Notes: generated from the sequence alone by a model not told the origin. A DNA stretch of 64,000 nucleotides from Paraeggerthella hominis (GCF_021044775.1 NZ_JAJNOQ010000003.1:62001-126000), one strand, 5' to 3'; shown: positions 25,101 through 32,037, counted from the first letter of the stretch. Translations and numbers: made by a program.

Positions 25101-25257
25101 CGAAGGGGTGGAGACCGAAACGGAGCTGCGTGCCGTGCTCGATCTGGGCGTTGACTACCTGCAAGGGTACCTGATCGCGCGTCCCGAGCCGCATCCTCGT
25201 GACATTCCGGACGAGGTCAAGCGCTTCATTAGGTCGTGTTCCGAGGGCGCTCGGTAA
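22192..25257 (+). CDS. Membrane receptor with extracytoplasmic sensor, PAS-like, GGDEF and EAL domains
   Basis: This 1021-residue protein should control cyclic-di-GMP. Order: membrane span (~20-42), a large extracytoplasmic dCACHE-like sensor (~45-400), a second span (~403-425), a PAS-like segment (~470-590), GGDEF (~595-760) and EAL (~770-1015). The GGDEF signature reads SGDEF, preceded by no inhibitory RxxD, so cyclase activity is uncertain. The EAL domain looks complete: FEALMRPQ, IEIIESDY, VDDFGSGYNG, VKLDACIV, AEGVETETE and YLQGYLIARP, so phosphodiesterase activity is likely. Two nearby ATG codons (22192, 22204) are possible starts and neither has a good ribosome site. It follows the lipoprotein gene by 42 bases. 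Confidence 0.9.
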   Translation: MTLGMKQVKGARKGLTFKALVALPFCIVLILQGVMSAAILSGSRVFVQMDDAAYDLFSERVASRASYLEGDMVLRWSDFGSTPDVVADRVDEVLAQRGASVSDIVPGSDVALSIIDSMADDLVSFIRHNEVSGAYFVLANGGAEGEAADARTALYIRDSNPKVNAEGGSDLMVASCPISVGRTMEIALDSQWSATFPLAAEGNQRSAFYYEPLRAAQKHPDAETSDLGYWGRPVDLGWAGTPSVTYSVPIRTASGELCGVLGVEIRLDRIESFFPYRDLNERGDGSYLLTTVQAADSERSAGVEPLPDKPRAYEVLATSGATQSLYVENGSIEAFLDNQARMVVDPAFDSADPDKRAVASAMELALYDSTSPFASDRWVLVGIAPEEGLFSASHALSESLFRSFLVAFVVGLIVAVLVAWLSSSRLRNLMKEVRATGPEEPISFTPTGIVEVDELSDAIESLGTQVASASSRLSQILQLSDRSIGAFEYNAILETVSYTEGLFSTLSILECPEATRFCVGRAGSGTMSADDFDRFMDWYRVRVEREGDDRYLFFDERGTTWVRLVVLMDEDRGVMYGLVEDVTHEIRTRRRLEHERDHDILTGLLNRRAFEQQVTELLRGRKRLGAMLMLDLDNLKFVNDTYGHDWGDQYIKAAARAVESVFGNKGPCSRVSGDEFLAFVDVCSDRADVEALFADLCRAFDESVLVAPDGKALKVRASMGAAFCPDDATAYARLREYADFAMYLAKNSRKGELFTFDRASYDEKSFIVNTGEDLNRLFDEQLVDYHFQPIVDARAGEVIAFEALMRPQLESISTPDRVLALARSQSKLHHVERMTFLGALDAFSQRYVGQGSLLFVNSIATQRLSSEDELFLIERYGGMLRHLVIEIIESDYSREMAVYKEALARRLGARLAVDDFGSGYNGETSLLDYHVDFVKLDACIVRGIDCQKDQQDIARNLVGYAHDRGIRVIAEGVETETELRAVLDLGVDYLQGYLIARPEPHPRDIPDEVKRFIRSCSEGAR

Positions 25258-25307
25258 GGCCGGACGGCTTCGCGGGACTGGCCGGGGATGCTTTGGCGTT
25301 GGACGGG

Positions 25308-25313
25308 TATACT
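25308..25313 (+). promoter_or_regulatory. -10 element of the thioesterase gene
   Basis: TATACT lies 53 bases before the ATG at 25366. No -35 at standard spacing is apparent. Confidence 0.5.
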
Positions 25314-25365
25314 AAGGCTCGAACATGGTGGATCCGCGCGGAGCGGATCAGTAAGGAGGAGCCTT

Positions 25366-25791
25366 ATGGCCTTGACCGATACCCTGCATATCGAGGCGAC
25401 CGATGTCTGCGAAACCCGCGTTGAAGCGGTAATGCCCATCACGCCGGACCTGTACCAGCCGCATGGCTACCTGCACGGCGGGGCGACCATCGCCTTGCTT
25501 GAAACGGTGGCGAGCATCGGAACCGAGCAGAACACCGATTTCGATAACGAGCGTCCTTTCGGCATCGACGTGCATGTGCGTCATCGCAAGAGCGGGAAGA
25601 ACGGCGTGCTGCGCGGCGTGGCCGAGCTTGACCGTCAGGAGCCTTCGAGCGCGGGCGGAGTCAAGCAGTATTGGAACGTGGTTGCGTACGACGAGGACGG
25701 CGACGTGGTGTCCGACGGCGTGATCATGACGAAGATCGTGCCGCTTGCGCGTCTTGCTCAGAAGGAGCAGGAGCGCGCCGCCGCGCGCTGA
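25366..25791 (+). CDS. Hotdog-fold acyl-CoA thioesterase (PaaI/MenI type)
   Basis: This 141-residue protein has the PaaI-type hotdog signature YLHGGATIALLETVASIG, in which the Glu near the end of the helix is the usual catalytic residue. The pattern HGG-x-ALLET is closest to the YdiI/MenI group, which hydrolyses 1,4-dihydroxy-2-naphthoyl-CoA in menaquinone synthesis, but other acyl-CoA substrates are possible and no men genes are nearby. The ATG at 25366 follows a perfect AAGGAGGA ribosome site. It probably forms a single-gene transcript. Confidence 0.85.
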   Translation: MALTDTLHIEATDVCETRVEAVMPITPDLYQPHGYLHGGATIALLETVASIGTEQNTDFDNERPFGIDVHVRHRKSGKNGVLRGVAELDRQEPSSAGGVKQYWNVVAYDEDGDVVSDGVIMTKIVPLARLAQKEQERAAAR

Positions 25792-25964
25792 CGACGGGGT
25801 CTGCACCGCGATCGTGGGCTTTTCCCGTTGGGCGGCGCGCTGCCGTCGTTGTCCGAAGCGGCCGTGAGGCTGCGGGAGAGGCGGCTGAAAGCGAGTCCGA
25901 GAAACGGGCGGGAAAATTCTGACGGAAATTCGGGTCATTTTTCCTTTTGCTTTTCGATTCGTTG

Positions 25965-25973
25965 TGCTATCAT
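25965..25973 (+). promoter_or_regulatory. Extended -10 promoter of tRNA-Pro
   Basis: TGCTATCAT ends 26 bases before the first tRNA base. The upstream 30 bases are T-rich, unlike the surrounding DNA. Confidence 0.6.
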
Positions 25974-25999
25974 ATCCGTCGCTGCTTGAAGCAGTACTT

Positions 26000-26076
26000 C
26001 GGGTTGTGGCTCAGCTTGGTAGAGCGCTGCGTTCGGGACGCAGAGGCCGCAGGTTCAAATCCTGTCAACCCGACCA
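26000..26076 (+). tRNA. tRNA-Pro (anticodon CGG)
   Basis: A 77-base cloverleaf: acceptor stem CGGGTTG/CAACCCG, anticodon arm CTGCG-TTCGGGA-CGCAG giving anticodon CGG (Pro, codon CCG), T-loop TTCAAAT, discriminator A and encoded CCA. Confidence 0.97.
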
Positions 26077-26084
26077 GAACTTGC

Positions 26085-26112
26085 AGGTCAGTCGTTCGCG
26101 GCTGACCTTTTT
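26085..26112 (+). terminator. Intrinsic terminator of tRNA-Pro
   Basis: A 7-bp stem AGGTCAG/CTGACCT (26085-26091 with 26102-26108) runs into five T. Confidence 0.85.
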
Positions 26113-26389
26113 GCATTTGGGGGAATGCCAACTTGGGGGAGTTGGCGAATTCGGCACCCCAGCCCCCGCGCACGGGCGCGGCGTGCGAGGCGGGCTTGCG
26201 GTGCGGCGGGCGCGGCGTGCGAGGTGGGCGTACGCGGCGGGCGTGCGGTGCCGGGGGCGGCGCAGCGCGATGCGACGCGCGCGATCGAGCCGCGGGACGG
26301 AGCCGGCCTTTCGCTGCGGCGTCGCGAAAGGCCGGGTTCCCATCGAGAGGCCGTATTCTGGTAGCGCTCTTGGTGTCCGCCAAGGCCTT
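26113..26389. repeat. GC-rich repeat stretch with a hairpin, between tRNA-Pro and palindromic element copy A
   Basis: No gene is supported here. A GC-rich segment of about 34 bases containing GCGCGGCGTGCGAGG occurs twice at about 26175-26240. At 26304-26334 there is a perfect 10-bp stem (CGGCCTTTCG/CGAAAGGCCG). A comparable hairpin occurs at the same distance before copy D (42325), which suggests it is part of a larger unit. Confidence 0.6.
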
Positions 26390-26595
26390 GCGCACGAAAA
26401 ACCGCCCTCGCTGGCAGGTTCTGACGGTTAGGGGTTGCCGAGCCGGCCGCCCTCTTCGCCGCTGCCGGACCCGTTTTGCGTTTCGCCTGGCCATGGCTCC
26501 TAGCTGCCGAGTTGCGTTTCCCCGGGCGCCCATCCTGCCGGGTCGAACGACCCCAAACCGTCAAAACCTGCCAGCGAGGGCGGTTTTTCGCGCGC
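26390..26595. repeat. Long palindromic repeat, copy A (206 bp)
   Basis: Terminal inverted repeats of ~45 bp (26390-26434 and 26551-26595) match with three differences. The arm core is CGCTGGCAGGTT and, inverted, AACCTGCCAGCG, each flanked outside by a GAAAAACCGCC-type segment and inside by GACGGTT. The ~116-bp centre is also conserved in copy D. No open frame with coding character is present. Confidence 0.9.
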
Positions 26596-26860
26596 GGCCG
26601 ATGGGGGAATGGGGCGGATCGGCGGCCCGGGGGCTTCGACGGCGTAGAACTGGGGCTGCGGGCGCGTCCCGCAACTCGGAGCCGAGCTGCTGCCCGTCCG
26701 CAACGCGGGGCCGAGCCGCCGCCCGTCCGGGTCGCCGCCTCGTCGAGCGCGAGAGTCGGGGCTGCCGACGGTCGCAAAGATCTTCCGAGCGGTTTTCCTT
26801 TGACGTGAGCCGTCGAGGGGTCTATCTTCTACTCAAGTTAGAATAAGTGAACTTACGGTG
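26596..26860. repeat. GC-rich degenerate tandem repeats downstream of copy A
   Basis: About 28-30-bp degenerate units containing the CGTCC-GCAAC/CGGGG-CCGAGC pattern fill roughly 26640-26745. The stretch resembles the 28-bp repeats that follow copy D. No gene is supported between here and 26919. Confidence 0.5.
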
Positions 26861-26918
26861 CCCTGCTTGACGCGAGGAGCCGGGGCCAATGCAGCACGGC
26901 TGAACAAAGGAGCGACTT

Positions 26919-27761
26919 GTGGCCAGGAAAAAGAAATCCGCATCCAACGCGCTCGAAGTGCAGAACGCGGCGAAGACGCTCTTCGCGAACATTCGCTTCA
27001 TGTCGCCCGACTCTCCGATACGGTCCATCGTGATTACCAGCTCGGTGCCGAACGAGGGCAAGTCGACGTGCTCGATCGAGCTTGCGCGCGCCATTGCCAC
27101 ATCGGGCAAGACCGTGCTGCTGGTGGAGGCCGACATGCGCCGGCGGGCCTTGGCCGACGCTCTTGGGGTGCGTCCTCCTGCAGGCGTGTACGCGGTGCTG
27201 ACCGACGCCGTGCCGCTTTCGCGGGCCGTGGCCGCCACGCCCACGCCGAACCTGTACTTCCTGGACGTCGAGCCGAACATCCCGAACCCGGCCGACATCG
27301 TCTCGTCGAAACGCTATGCCAAGCTGGTGTCCCTTCTTGAGGAAAGCTACGATTACGTGGTGTTCGACACTCCGCCGGTGGGTACGTTCGTCGATGCAGC
27401 CATCCTGTCCACGTTGGCGGATGGCACGGTGATAGTGGTAAGGCCGAATCTGGCAACGCGTGCCGAACTGGTGGAAGCTTGCGAGCAGCTGCAAAAAGCC
27501 GATGCCAACATCCTGGGCATCTGCGCTACGTTCTGCGAAGGGACCGACTCCGAATACTATTACGCTTACTACACCAACGACGGCGAGCGCGTGAAGCGCG
27601 GCGATGATGCGGGCGCGACGCAGGGCCGTACTGCCGCCGATCGGCTGGAGCGCATCCAGGGGATTTCGCGATCTTCCGCAGAGGCCGAACGGCTGCGTGC
27701 GTCTTTGAACGGTGCTTCGCGGGCAGCTTCCTCGCGTTTTCGGAGTCGCGGCGATCGGTAG
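26919..27761 (+). CDS. CpsD/CapB-family tyrosine autokinase (BY-kinase-like)
   Basis: This 280-residue P-loop protein belongs to the bacterial tyrosine kinase/MinD-like family that regulates capsular or exopolysaccharide export. Walker A is SSVPNEGKST (~42-51), Walker A' is VLLVEADMRR and Walker B is VVFDTPPVG. A tyrosine cluster, SEYYYAYYTND, lies near residue 215, the usual autophosphorylation site. The partner membrane activator (Wzz/CapA-like) and polysaccharide genes are absent from the window, so it is an orphan here. The GTG start at 26919 is set by AAAGGAG 8 bases upstream. The ~45-residue Arg/Ser-rich tail is unusual. Confidence 0.85.
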   Translation: MARKKKSASNALEVQNAAKTLFANIRFMSPDSPIRSIVITSSVPNEGKSTCSIELARAIATSGKTVLLVEADMRRRALADALGVRPPAGVYAVLTDAVPLSRAVAATPTPNLYFLDVEPNIPNPADIVSSKRYAKLVSLLEESYDYVVFDTPPVGTFVDAAILSTLADGTVIVVRPNLATRAELVEACEQLQKADANILGICATFCEGTDSEYYYAYYTNDGERVKRGDDAGATQGRTAADRLERIQGISRSSAEAERLRASLNGASRAASSRFRSRGDR

Positions 27762-27863
27762 GGCGTTAAGGCGGCCACCTGCGAACCCTTTGCCGGGGCG
27801 CCTCTTCGTCAGTGCATACTATGGCGACTGCAAGGCAATTTCTCGCAAAATCGGGAAGCATGC

Positions 27864-27892
27864 TTCTCATGCTGGTGCATTTGCGGTAATAT
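27864..27892 (+). promoter_or_regulatory. Candidate promoter of the ncRNA upstream of tatA
   Basis: TTCTCA (27864-27869) and TAATAT (27887-27892) are separated by 17 bp; the predicted start is about 27897-27899. A perfect 12-base palindrome GAAGCATGCTTC (~27856-27867) overlaps the -35 and could be an operator. Confidence 0.55.
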
Positions 27893-27898
27893 ACCCAG

Positions 27899-28046
27899 AG
27901 TTGTCCGACGGTATCGCTTATACGAACCTCAGACGACGGCATGGCTTGGCTGCGAACCGCTTTGGGATGCGGGTCGCGATTCCAAGCCACGTCATCCCAG
28001 GTATGGAGCTTGGAAGGGATGTGCTTTTCTGCAACATCCCTTTTTT
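27899..28046 (+). ncRNA. Candidate structured non-coding RNA (~150 nt) of unknown family
   Basis: Between a promoter and an intrinsic terminator lies a long rod-like hairpin (27926-28002). Helices: ACCT/AGGT; GACG (27935-27938)/CGTC; TGGCTTGG (27942-27949)/CCAAGCCA (27982-27989); and GCGAACCGC/GCGGGTCGC (27952-27960 with 27969-27977, one mismatch) around loop TTTGGGAT. A smaller hairpin GTAT-ATAC lies 5' of it. No open frame is supported. It does not contain the conserved core segments of SRP RNA, RNase P RNA or tmRNA as I know them. A stand-alone small RNA or a tatA leader element are both possible; the terminator favours a separate RNA. Confidence 0.6.
28014..28046 (+). terminator. Intrinsic terminator of the candidate ncRNA
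   Basis: A 9-bp stem AAGGGATGT/ACATCCCTT (28014-28022 with 28034-28042) runs into a T-run of six. It lies 81 bases before the tatA start. Confidence 0.88.
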
Positions 28047-28126
28047 GCATAGGTACATCACCCTGACGAGCAGGGTGGGGCGGGGTCGTAAGGCGCGGCC
28101 TTTGCACGAGCAATTTGGAGGAACGT

Positions 28127-28390
28127 ATGAAAATTTTGGGAATGGGGATGCCGGAGCTTCTCATCATCCTTGCGGTGATTTTGCTCATCTTCGGCCCGAA
28201 GAACCTTCCGAAGCTTGGCAGCGCGCTTGGCAAAACCGTCAAGAACCTTCGCGACGGCATGGGCAGCAAGTCCATCGAGGACGCCGACGATGAGGAAGAA
28301 ATCATCGAAGAGGTAGTGGAAGAGCAGCCGGCCAAGAAGACGACGACGGCTCGGAAGACCACCACCGCCGCTAAGAAAAAGGCCGAATAG
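28127..28390 (+). CDS. tatA: Sec-independent (Tat) translocase subunit TatA
   Basis: This 87-residue protein forms the pore-like oligomer of the twin-arginine export system. It starts MKILGMGMPELLIIL, with one membrane span (~8-22), the conserved FGP hinge (22-24) and the amphipathic helix KNLPKLGSALGKTVKNLR. A Glu-rich segment and a Lys/Thr-rich tail follow. GGAGGA lies 5 bases before the ATG. tatC is not nearby. A predicted Tat substrate is the binding lipoprotein at 62329. Confidence 0.92.
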   Translation: MKILGMGMPELLIILAVILLIFGPKNLPKLGSALGKTVKNLRDGMGSKSIEDADDEEEIIEEVVEEQPAKKTTTARKTTTAAKKKAE

Positions 28391-28411
28391 CTCAACAGTT
28401 TTGTTCGGTAT

Positions 28412-28451
28412 GCGGTATGTGCAGGTCTGGCCTCGCACATACCGCTTTTTT
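28412..28451 (+). terminator. Intrinsic terminator after tatA
   Basis: A perfect 11-bp stem GCGGTATGTGC/GCACATACCGC (28412-28422 with 28435-28445) is followed by six T. Confidence 0.95.
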
Positions 28452-28509
28452 CATATCAGTGCGGAAACACCGAAGCCGCGCATTTCATCACAGCGAAAAA
28501 TATAAGGAA

Positions 28510-28541
28510 GCACGCTTGAAAGCACGAGCGTGCCTGTTTTT
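28510..28541 (+). terminator. Hairpin with T-run in the greA upstream region
   Basis: GCACGCT/AGCGTGC (28510-28516 with 28527-28533) is followed by CTGTTTTT, 24 bases before the greA start. It looks like an intrinsic terminator and may be a leader attenuator. A TATAAG hexamer at 28501 would start transcription inside the stem, so a promoter further upstream would be needed for attenuation. Confidence 0.45.
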
Positions 28542-28564
28542 GTAATTGGGACAGGTGAGAAAAC

Positions 28565-29035
28565 ATGGCAGACGGAAACTTCATTCTTACACAAGAAGGC
28601 AAGGACAACCTCGAAAAAGAGCTGCACTACCTTGAGACCGAGAAGCGCGCCGAGATCGGCGAGCGCATCAAGGTTGCTCGCGAGTTCGGCGACATCTCCG
28701 AGAACTCCGAGTACGACGACGCGAAGAACGAGCAGGGCATGATGGAGGCGCGCATCGCCGAGATCAGCCGAATCCTCTCCGAGGCGACCGTGGTCAACAC
28801 GCCGAAGCGCTCTTCGCGCGTGAACATCGGCTCGGTGGTGACGGTCACCATGGGCGGTCGCGAGCGCGTGTTCACGATCGTCGGCGGCGCGGAAAGCGAT
28901 GCCGCCGCCGGCAAGATCAGCAACGAGTCTCCCGTGGGCGCCGCGCTGCTGGGCCGCAAGAAGGGCGATGTGGTGGAAACGACGGGCCCGACCGGCCGCC
29001 AGGTCACCATCACCATTGAGAAGATCGATCACTAA
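28565..29035 (+). CDS. greA: Transcription elongation factor GreA
   Basis: This 156-residue factor rescues backtracked RNA polymerase by stimulating transcript cleavage. The N-terminal coiled coil has the conserved tip acidic residues in REFGDISENSEYDDAKNEQ, and the C-terminal FKBP-like domain ends with SPVGAALLGRKKGDVVETTGP. Normal family length. The lysS start is 17 bases after its stop, so the two are co-transcribed. Confidence 0.96.
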   Translation: MADGNFILTQEGKDNLEKELHYLETEKRAEIGERIKVAREFGDISENSEYDDAKNEQGMMEARIAEISRILSEATVVNTPKRSSRVNIGSVVTVTMGGRERVFTIVGGAESDAAAGKISNESPVGAALLGRKKGDVVETTGPTGRQVTITIEKIDH

Positions 29036-29051
29036 GATAAAGGAACCGCAG

Positions 29052-30548
29052 ATGAGCGACACCACCGACCAGATCATCGAAGACGACCCCATTGAAGTGC
29101 GCCGCGCGAAGCGAGCGGCTCTCATCGCTGCGGGCAAGAACCCCTACGGCCACGCGTTCGAGTACACGCATCATTTGACCGATCTTGTCCAGCAGTACGC
29201 CGACCTTGAAGACGGCGCTTCCACCGAGGACGAGGTGGACGTGGCCGGTCGCGTCATGGCCAAGCGCGATCAGGGGAAGCTTGCGTTTTTGGAGCTGCGC
29301 GACTCGACGGGCGACATCCAGCTGTTCTGCCGCATCAACGTCTTGGGCGAGGATGCGTTCGCGGAGCTCAAGGATCTGGACGTGGGCGACTGGATCGGCG
29401 TGCACGGAACCATGATGCGCACCAAGCGCGGGCAGCTGTCCGTGGCCGTGCAGTCGTTCGAGCTTTTGAGCAAGAGCCTGCGCCCGCTGCCGGAGAAGTT
29501 CCACGGTCTGGCCGACAAGGAGACGCGCTACCGTCAGCGTTACGTCGACCTGGTCATGAATCCCGAGGTCAAAGAGACGTTCGAGAAGCGCTTCAAGATC
29601 GTGGCGGCCATTCGCCGCTACATGGAGGACCAGGGCTTCTACGAGGTCGAGACCCCGTTTCTGCATCCCATTCTGGGCGGTGCGAACGCCAAGCCGTTCG
29701 TCACGCATTTCAACGCGCTCGATCGCGATTACTATCTGCGCATCGCTACCGAGCTGCCCCTCAAGCGTTTGCTGGTGGGCGGATTCGAGAAGGTGTTCGA
29801 GATCGGCCGTCAGTTCCGCAACGAGGGCATGGATCCGTTTCATAACCCCGAGTTCACCACGATGGAGGCCTATCAGGCGTTCTCCGACCTCAACGGCATG
29901 ATGGAACTCACGCAGGGCTACATTCAGGCTGCTGCGATGGCCGCATGCGGCACCATGCAGGTGACGTACCAGGGCCAGGAGATCGACCTGTCGGGCGACT
30001 GGCCGCGCAGGTCCATGATCGAGCTTGCCACCGAAGGGGCGGGCGAGCCGGTGAACTTCGACCGCACGCTTGAAGAGCTGGTGGCTATTCTGGAGAAGAA
30101 CGGCGGGCACGCCGATGCGGCTTGGGGCAAGGGCAAGCTGATCGCCGAGATCTTCGAGGCCGTGGCCGAAGAGAAGCTTATCCAGCCGACGTTCGTGATC
30201 GATCACCCGCTCGAGGTGTCTCCTTTGGCCAAGAAGAAGGCCGACGACGAGAACCTGACCGAGCGCTTCGAGCTGTTCATCTGCGGGCACGAGTACGCGA
30301 ACGCCTTCGGCGAGCTGAACGACCCGGTTGATCAGGCCGAGCGTTTCAAGGCGCAGGTGGCTGCAAAGGATCTGGGCGACGACGAGGCCATGGGCTACGA
30401 CGACGACTACGTGCGCGCCCTCGAGTACGGCATGCCGCCGGCGGGCGGCGTGGGCGTGGGCATCGACCGCTTGGTCATGCTGCTGTCCGACGCTCCGTCG
30501 ATTCGCGACGTGCTGCTGTTCCCGCACATGAGGGACGAAGCGAAGTAG
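29052..30548 (+). CDS. lysS: Lysyl-tRNA synthetase, class II
   Basis: This 498-residue enzyme charges tRNA-Lys. It has the OB-fold anticodon domain (VAGRVMAKRDQGKLAFLELRD) and the class II catalytic core, with motif 2 FRNEGMDPFHNPEFTTMEAY and motif 3 GVGVGIDRLVMLLSD. The ATG at 29052 follows AAGGA and gives family length. Confidence 0.97.
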   Translation: MSDTTDQIIEDDPIEVRRAKRAALIAAGKNPYGHAFEYTHHLTDLVQQYADLEDGASTEDEVDVAGRVMAKRDQGKLAFLELRDSTGDIQLFCRINVLGEDAFAELKDLDVGDWIGVHGTMMRTKRGQLSVAVQSFELLSKSLRPLPEKFHGLADKETRYRQRYVDLVMNPEVKETFEKRFKIVAAIRRYMEDQGFYEVETPFLHPILGGANAKPFVTHFNALDRDYYLRIATELPLKRLLVGGFEKVFEIGRQFRNEGMDPFHNPEFTTMEAYQAFSDLNGMMELTQGYIQAAAMAACGTMQVTYQGQEIDLSGDWPRRSMIELATEGAGEPVNFDRTLEELVAILEKNGGHADAAWGKGKLIAEIFEAVAEEKLIQPTFVIDHPLEVSPLAKKKADDENLTERFELFICGHEYANAFGELNDPVDQAERFKAQVAAKDLGDDEAMGYDDDYVRALEYGMPPAGGVGVGIDRLVMLLSDAPSIRDVLLFPHMRDEAK

Positions 30549-30557
30549 AACCTGCAT

Positions 30558-30586
30558 GCGAGGGCGCTCCGAAAGGGCGCCCTCGC
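30558..30586 (+). terminator. Strong hairpin after lysS
   Basis: A perfect 10-bp stem GCGAGGGCGC/GCGCCCTCGC with a 9-base loop starts 10 bases after the lysS stop. There is no T-run, so it could be a weak terminator or an RNA end protector. Confidence 0.55.
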
Positions 30587-30716
30587 TGCTTGTGCGGGTT
30601 CAAAGGCGCTGGCGTGTTGGCGGCCCCTCGCTTGGACAGCCGGACGCGCGCCGGGCGATGGCGCTTTCGGGCCGACGAGGCGGCTATGCGGGACTTCGCC
30701 TGCGTTCGGGCCGTCA

Positions 30717-30920
30717 GCGCACGAAAAAACGCGATCGCTGGCAGGTTCTGACGGTTTGAGGTCGTCGTTTCGGCCCTTCGTTTCGCAAGCCGCAAACACT
30801 TCAGTATCGTGCCTGGTCAGAAGCCCGATCGAAAATGAAGTTGGGGAAGGGCAGCGTGAGGCGCGCGCTCGGCAACCTCAAACCGTCAAAACCTGCCAGC
30901 AAGGGCGGTTTTTCGCGCGC
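30717..30920. repeat. Long palindromic repeat, copy B (204 bp)
   Basis: Inverted arms (30717-30761 and ~30873-30920) carry the same CGCTGGCAGGTT / AACCTGCCAGC cores as copy A. The centre differs from A and D but is about 80% similar to copy C by eye, so B and C form one subfamily. It lies after lysS and before the convergent DUF559-like gene. The surrounding bases 30587-30716 and 30921-31012 hold no gene. Confidence 0.9.
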
Positions 30921-31012
30921 AACGTGCCAGCCGCAATCGCTTTGCTTGCGACGTTGCTCCGAGCTTTGTCGGCTGCGCTGCGTGAGTTGTACGGTCGGAA
31001 GCGTTTCTGGCG

Positions 31013-31987
31013 TTACGCGAAAAGCCCCTTTTGACTGAGCAACTGCCGACGAAGTTCAAGCTGCTTGAGCGAATAGTCGGAGCAAGCGGGTCGTATCCGC
31101 GCTCCTAAGTGGCCGGCCAGAATACGTGCGAAGCGGTTGTATTCTTGGTAGTTTGCCACCTGGCGCCAAGTGGCGGTCACCACGGTCAGGCCGAGTGCTT
31201 CGAGCGCGTTGCGTCGGGACGCATCCTCGGCGATGCGCTTCGCGCCGGTATGGCAGAGGGTGCTGTCGTATTCGACCGCCACGCCCCTGTCTCGCCAAAG
31301 CAGGTCGCATCGAAAAGAGGAGCGGCTGGTTGTCCAGTTGCTGTGCTGCGGAATCGCTACGGTAGCGTTCATGGCGGGATGCTCCAACTTGCTTCCCCCG
31401 TACAGATAGGGAAGCGTTAGCAGTTCGGCGAGGGTCGATTCGCGCGGAGAAGCCGATCCGCCCAAAACGTGAGGAAGTGCCCGGCGGGCTGCTTTCGTTC
31501 CATGCAGGTATCCTGCGTTGTCTAGGTACGAGGCCAGCTTTCTCGGATTGGTCAAAGGGGGCCTGTTCCTGATTCCGTAGGGGTGCTGCTTGTCGGGGGC
31601 GAACGTGCCGCAGAACTCGTACCCCAAATGGACTGCGAGGGGAAAGCCGATCGCCGACGCCATGTGCACGAAAGTCAGTTCGGGGCAGGTGACGAAAACC
31701 GGTTCGTCGAATCCAGGGAAGAACACGGCCCTTAACGATCTTTCCGGTAGGGATTGCGCACGGTGAACGATGAGGGCCGAACTGGCTTTCCTGTTTTCCC
31801 GAGCAAGAACGTGGACGGGCAGGGACAATGTGCCGCCGCGAACGAGCGCATGCGTTCGCATATCGGAGCCGTGCGGAGCTTTCTCGGGCACGGTCGTGCT
31901 GCGGCATACGCTGCGCGCCGATCCGACGTCGCTGAGTTCGGATCGCCAGAATTCAAGGGCCGATGTATGGGTTAGGATGGTTTTCAT
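31013..31987 (-). CDS. Vsr/DUF559-like (PD-(D/E)XK fold) protein, possible accessory gene
   Basis: This 324-residue protein has no close family I can name for its first 200 residues. The C-terminal part has the look of a Vsr/DUF559 endonuclease-like fold: Asp in SSFRCDLLWRDRGVAVEYDS, with E-x-D two strands on, then HTGAKRIAEDASRRNALEALG and VVTATWRQV. Related proteins are common as isolated accessory genes in gut actinobacteria. It is flanked by repeat copies B and C and by the 11-bp array. The ATG directly follows its promoter (31994-32021) and has no ribosome site, so translation is probably leaderless. Activity and substrate are unknown. Confidence 0.6.
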   Translation of the reverse strand: MKTILTHTSALEFWRSELSDVGSARSVCRSTTVPEKAPHGSDMRTHALVRGGTLSLPVHVLARENRKASSALIVHRAQSLPERSLRAVFFPGFDEPVFVTCPELTFVHMASAIGFPLAVHLGYEFCGTFAPDKQHPYGIRNRPPLTNPRKLASYLDNAGYLHGTKAARRALPHVLGGSASPRESTLAELLTLPYLYGGSKLEHPAMNATVAIPQHSNWTTSRSSFRCDLLWRDRGVAVEYDSTLCHTGAKRIAEDASRRNALEALGLTVVTATWRQVANYQEYNRFARILAGHLGARIRPACSDYSLKQLELRRQLLSQKGLFA

Positions 31988-31993
31988 GGTGTG

Positions 31994-32021
31994 AGTTTAG
32001 CACCACATAATACCAGGTCAA
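31994..32021 (-). promoter_or_regulatory. Promoter of the DUF559-like gene, leaderless arrangement
   Basis: On the minus strand TTGACC (32016-32021), a 16-bp spacer and TAAACT (31994-31999, preceded by TGC) precede the ATG by only six bases. The predicted start of transcription is at or one to two bases from the start codon. The surrounding DNA is AT-rich for this genome. Confidence 0.7.
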
Positions 32022-32037
32022 TAGCTATTTTATGGTT

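Noticed and set aside
26133..26846. Open frames running through repeat copy A and its GC-rich flanks
   Set aside because: They run across inverted repeats and tandem repeats on both strands, have no ribosome site and encode Arg/Ala-rich sequence only.
29010..30557. A minus-strand frame across all of lysS
   Set aside because: Antisense shadow of a certain gene with no ribosome site or family match.
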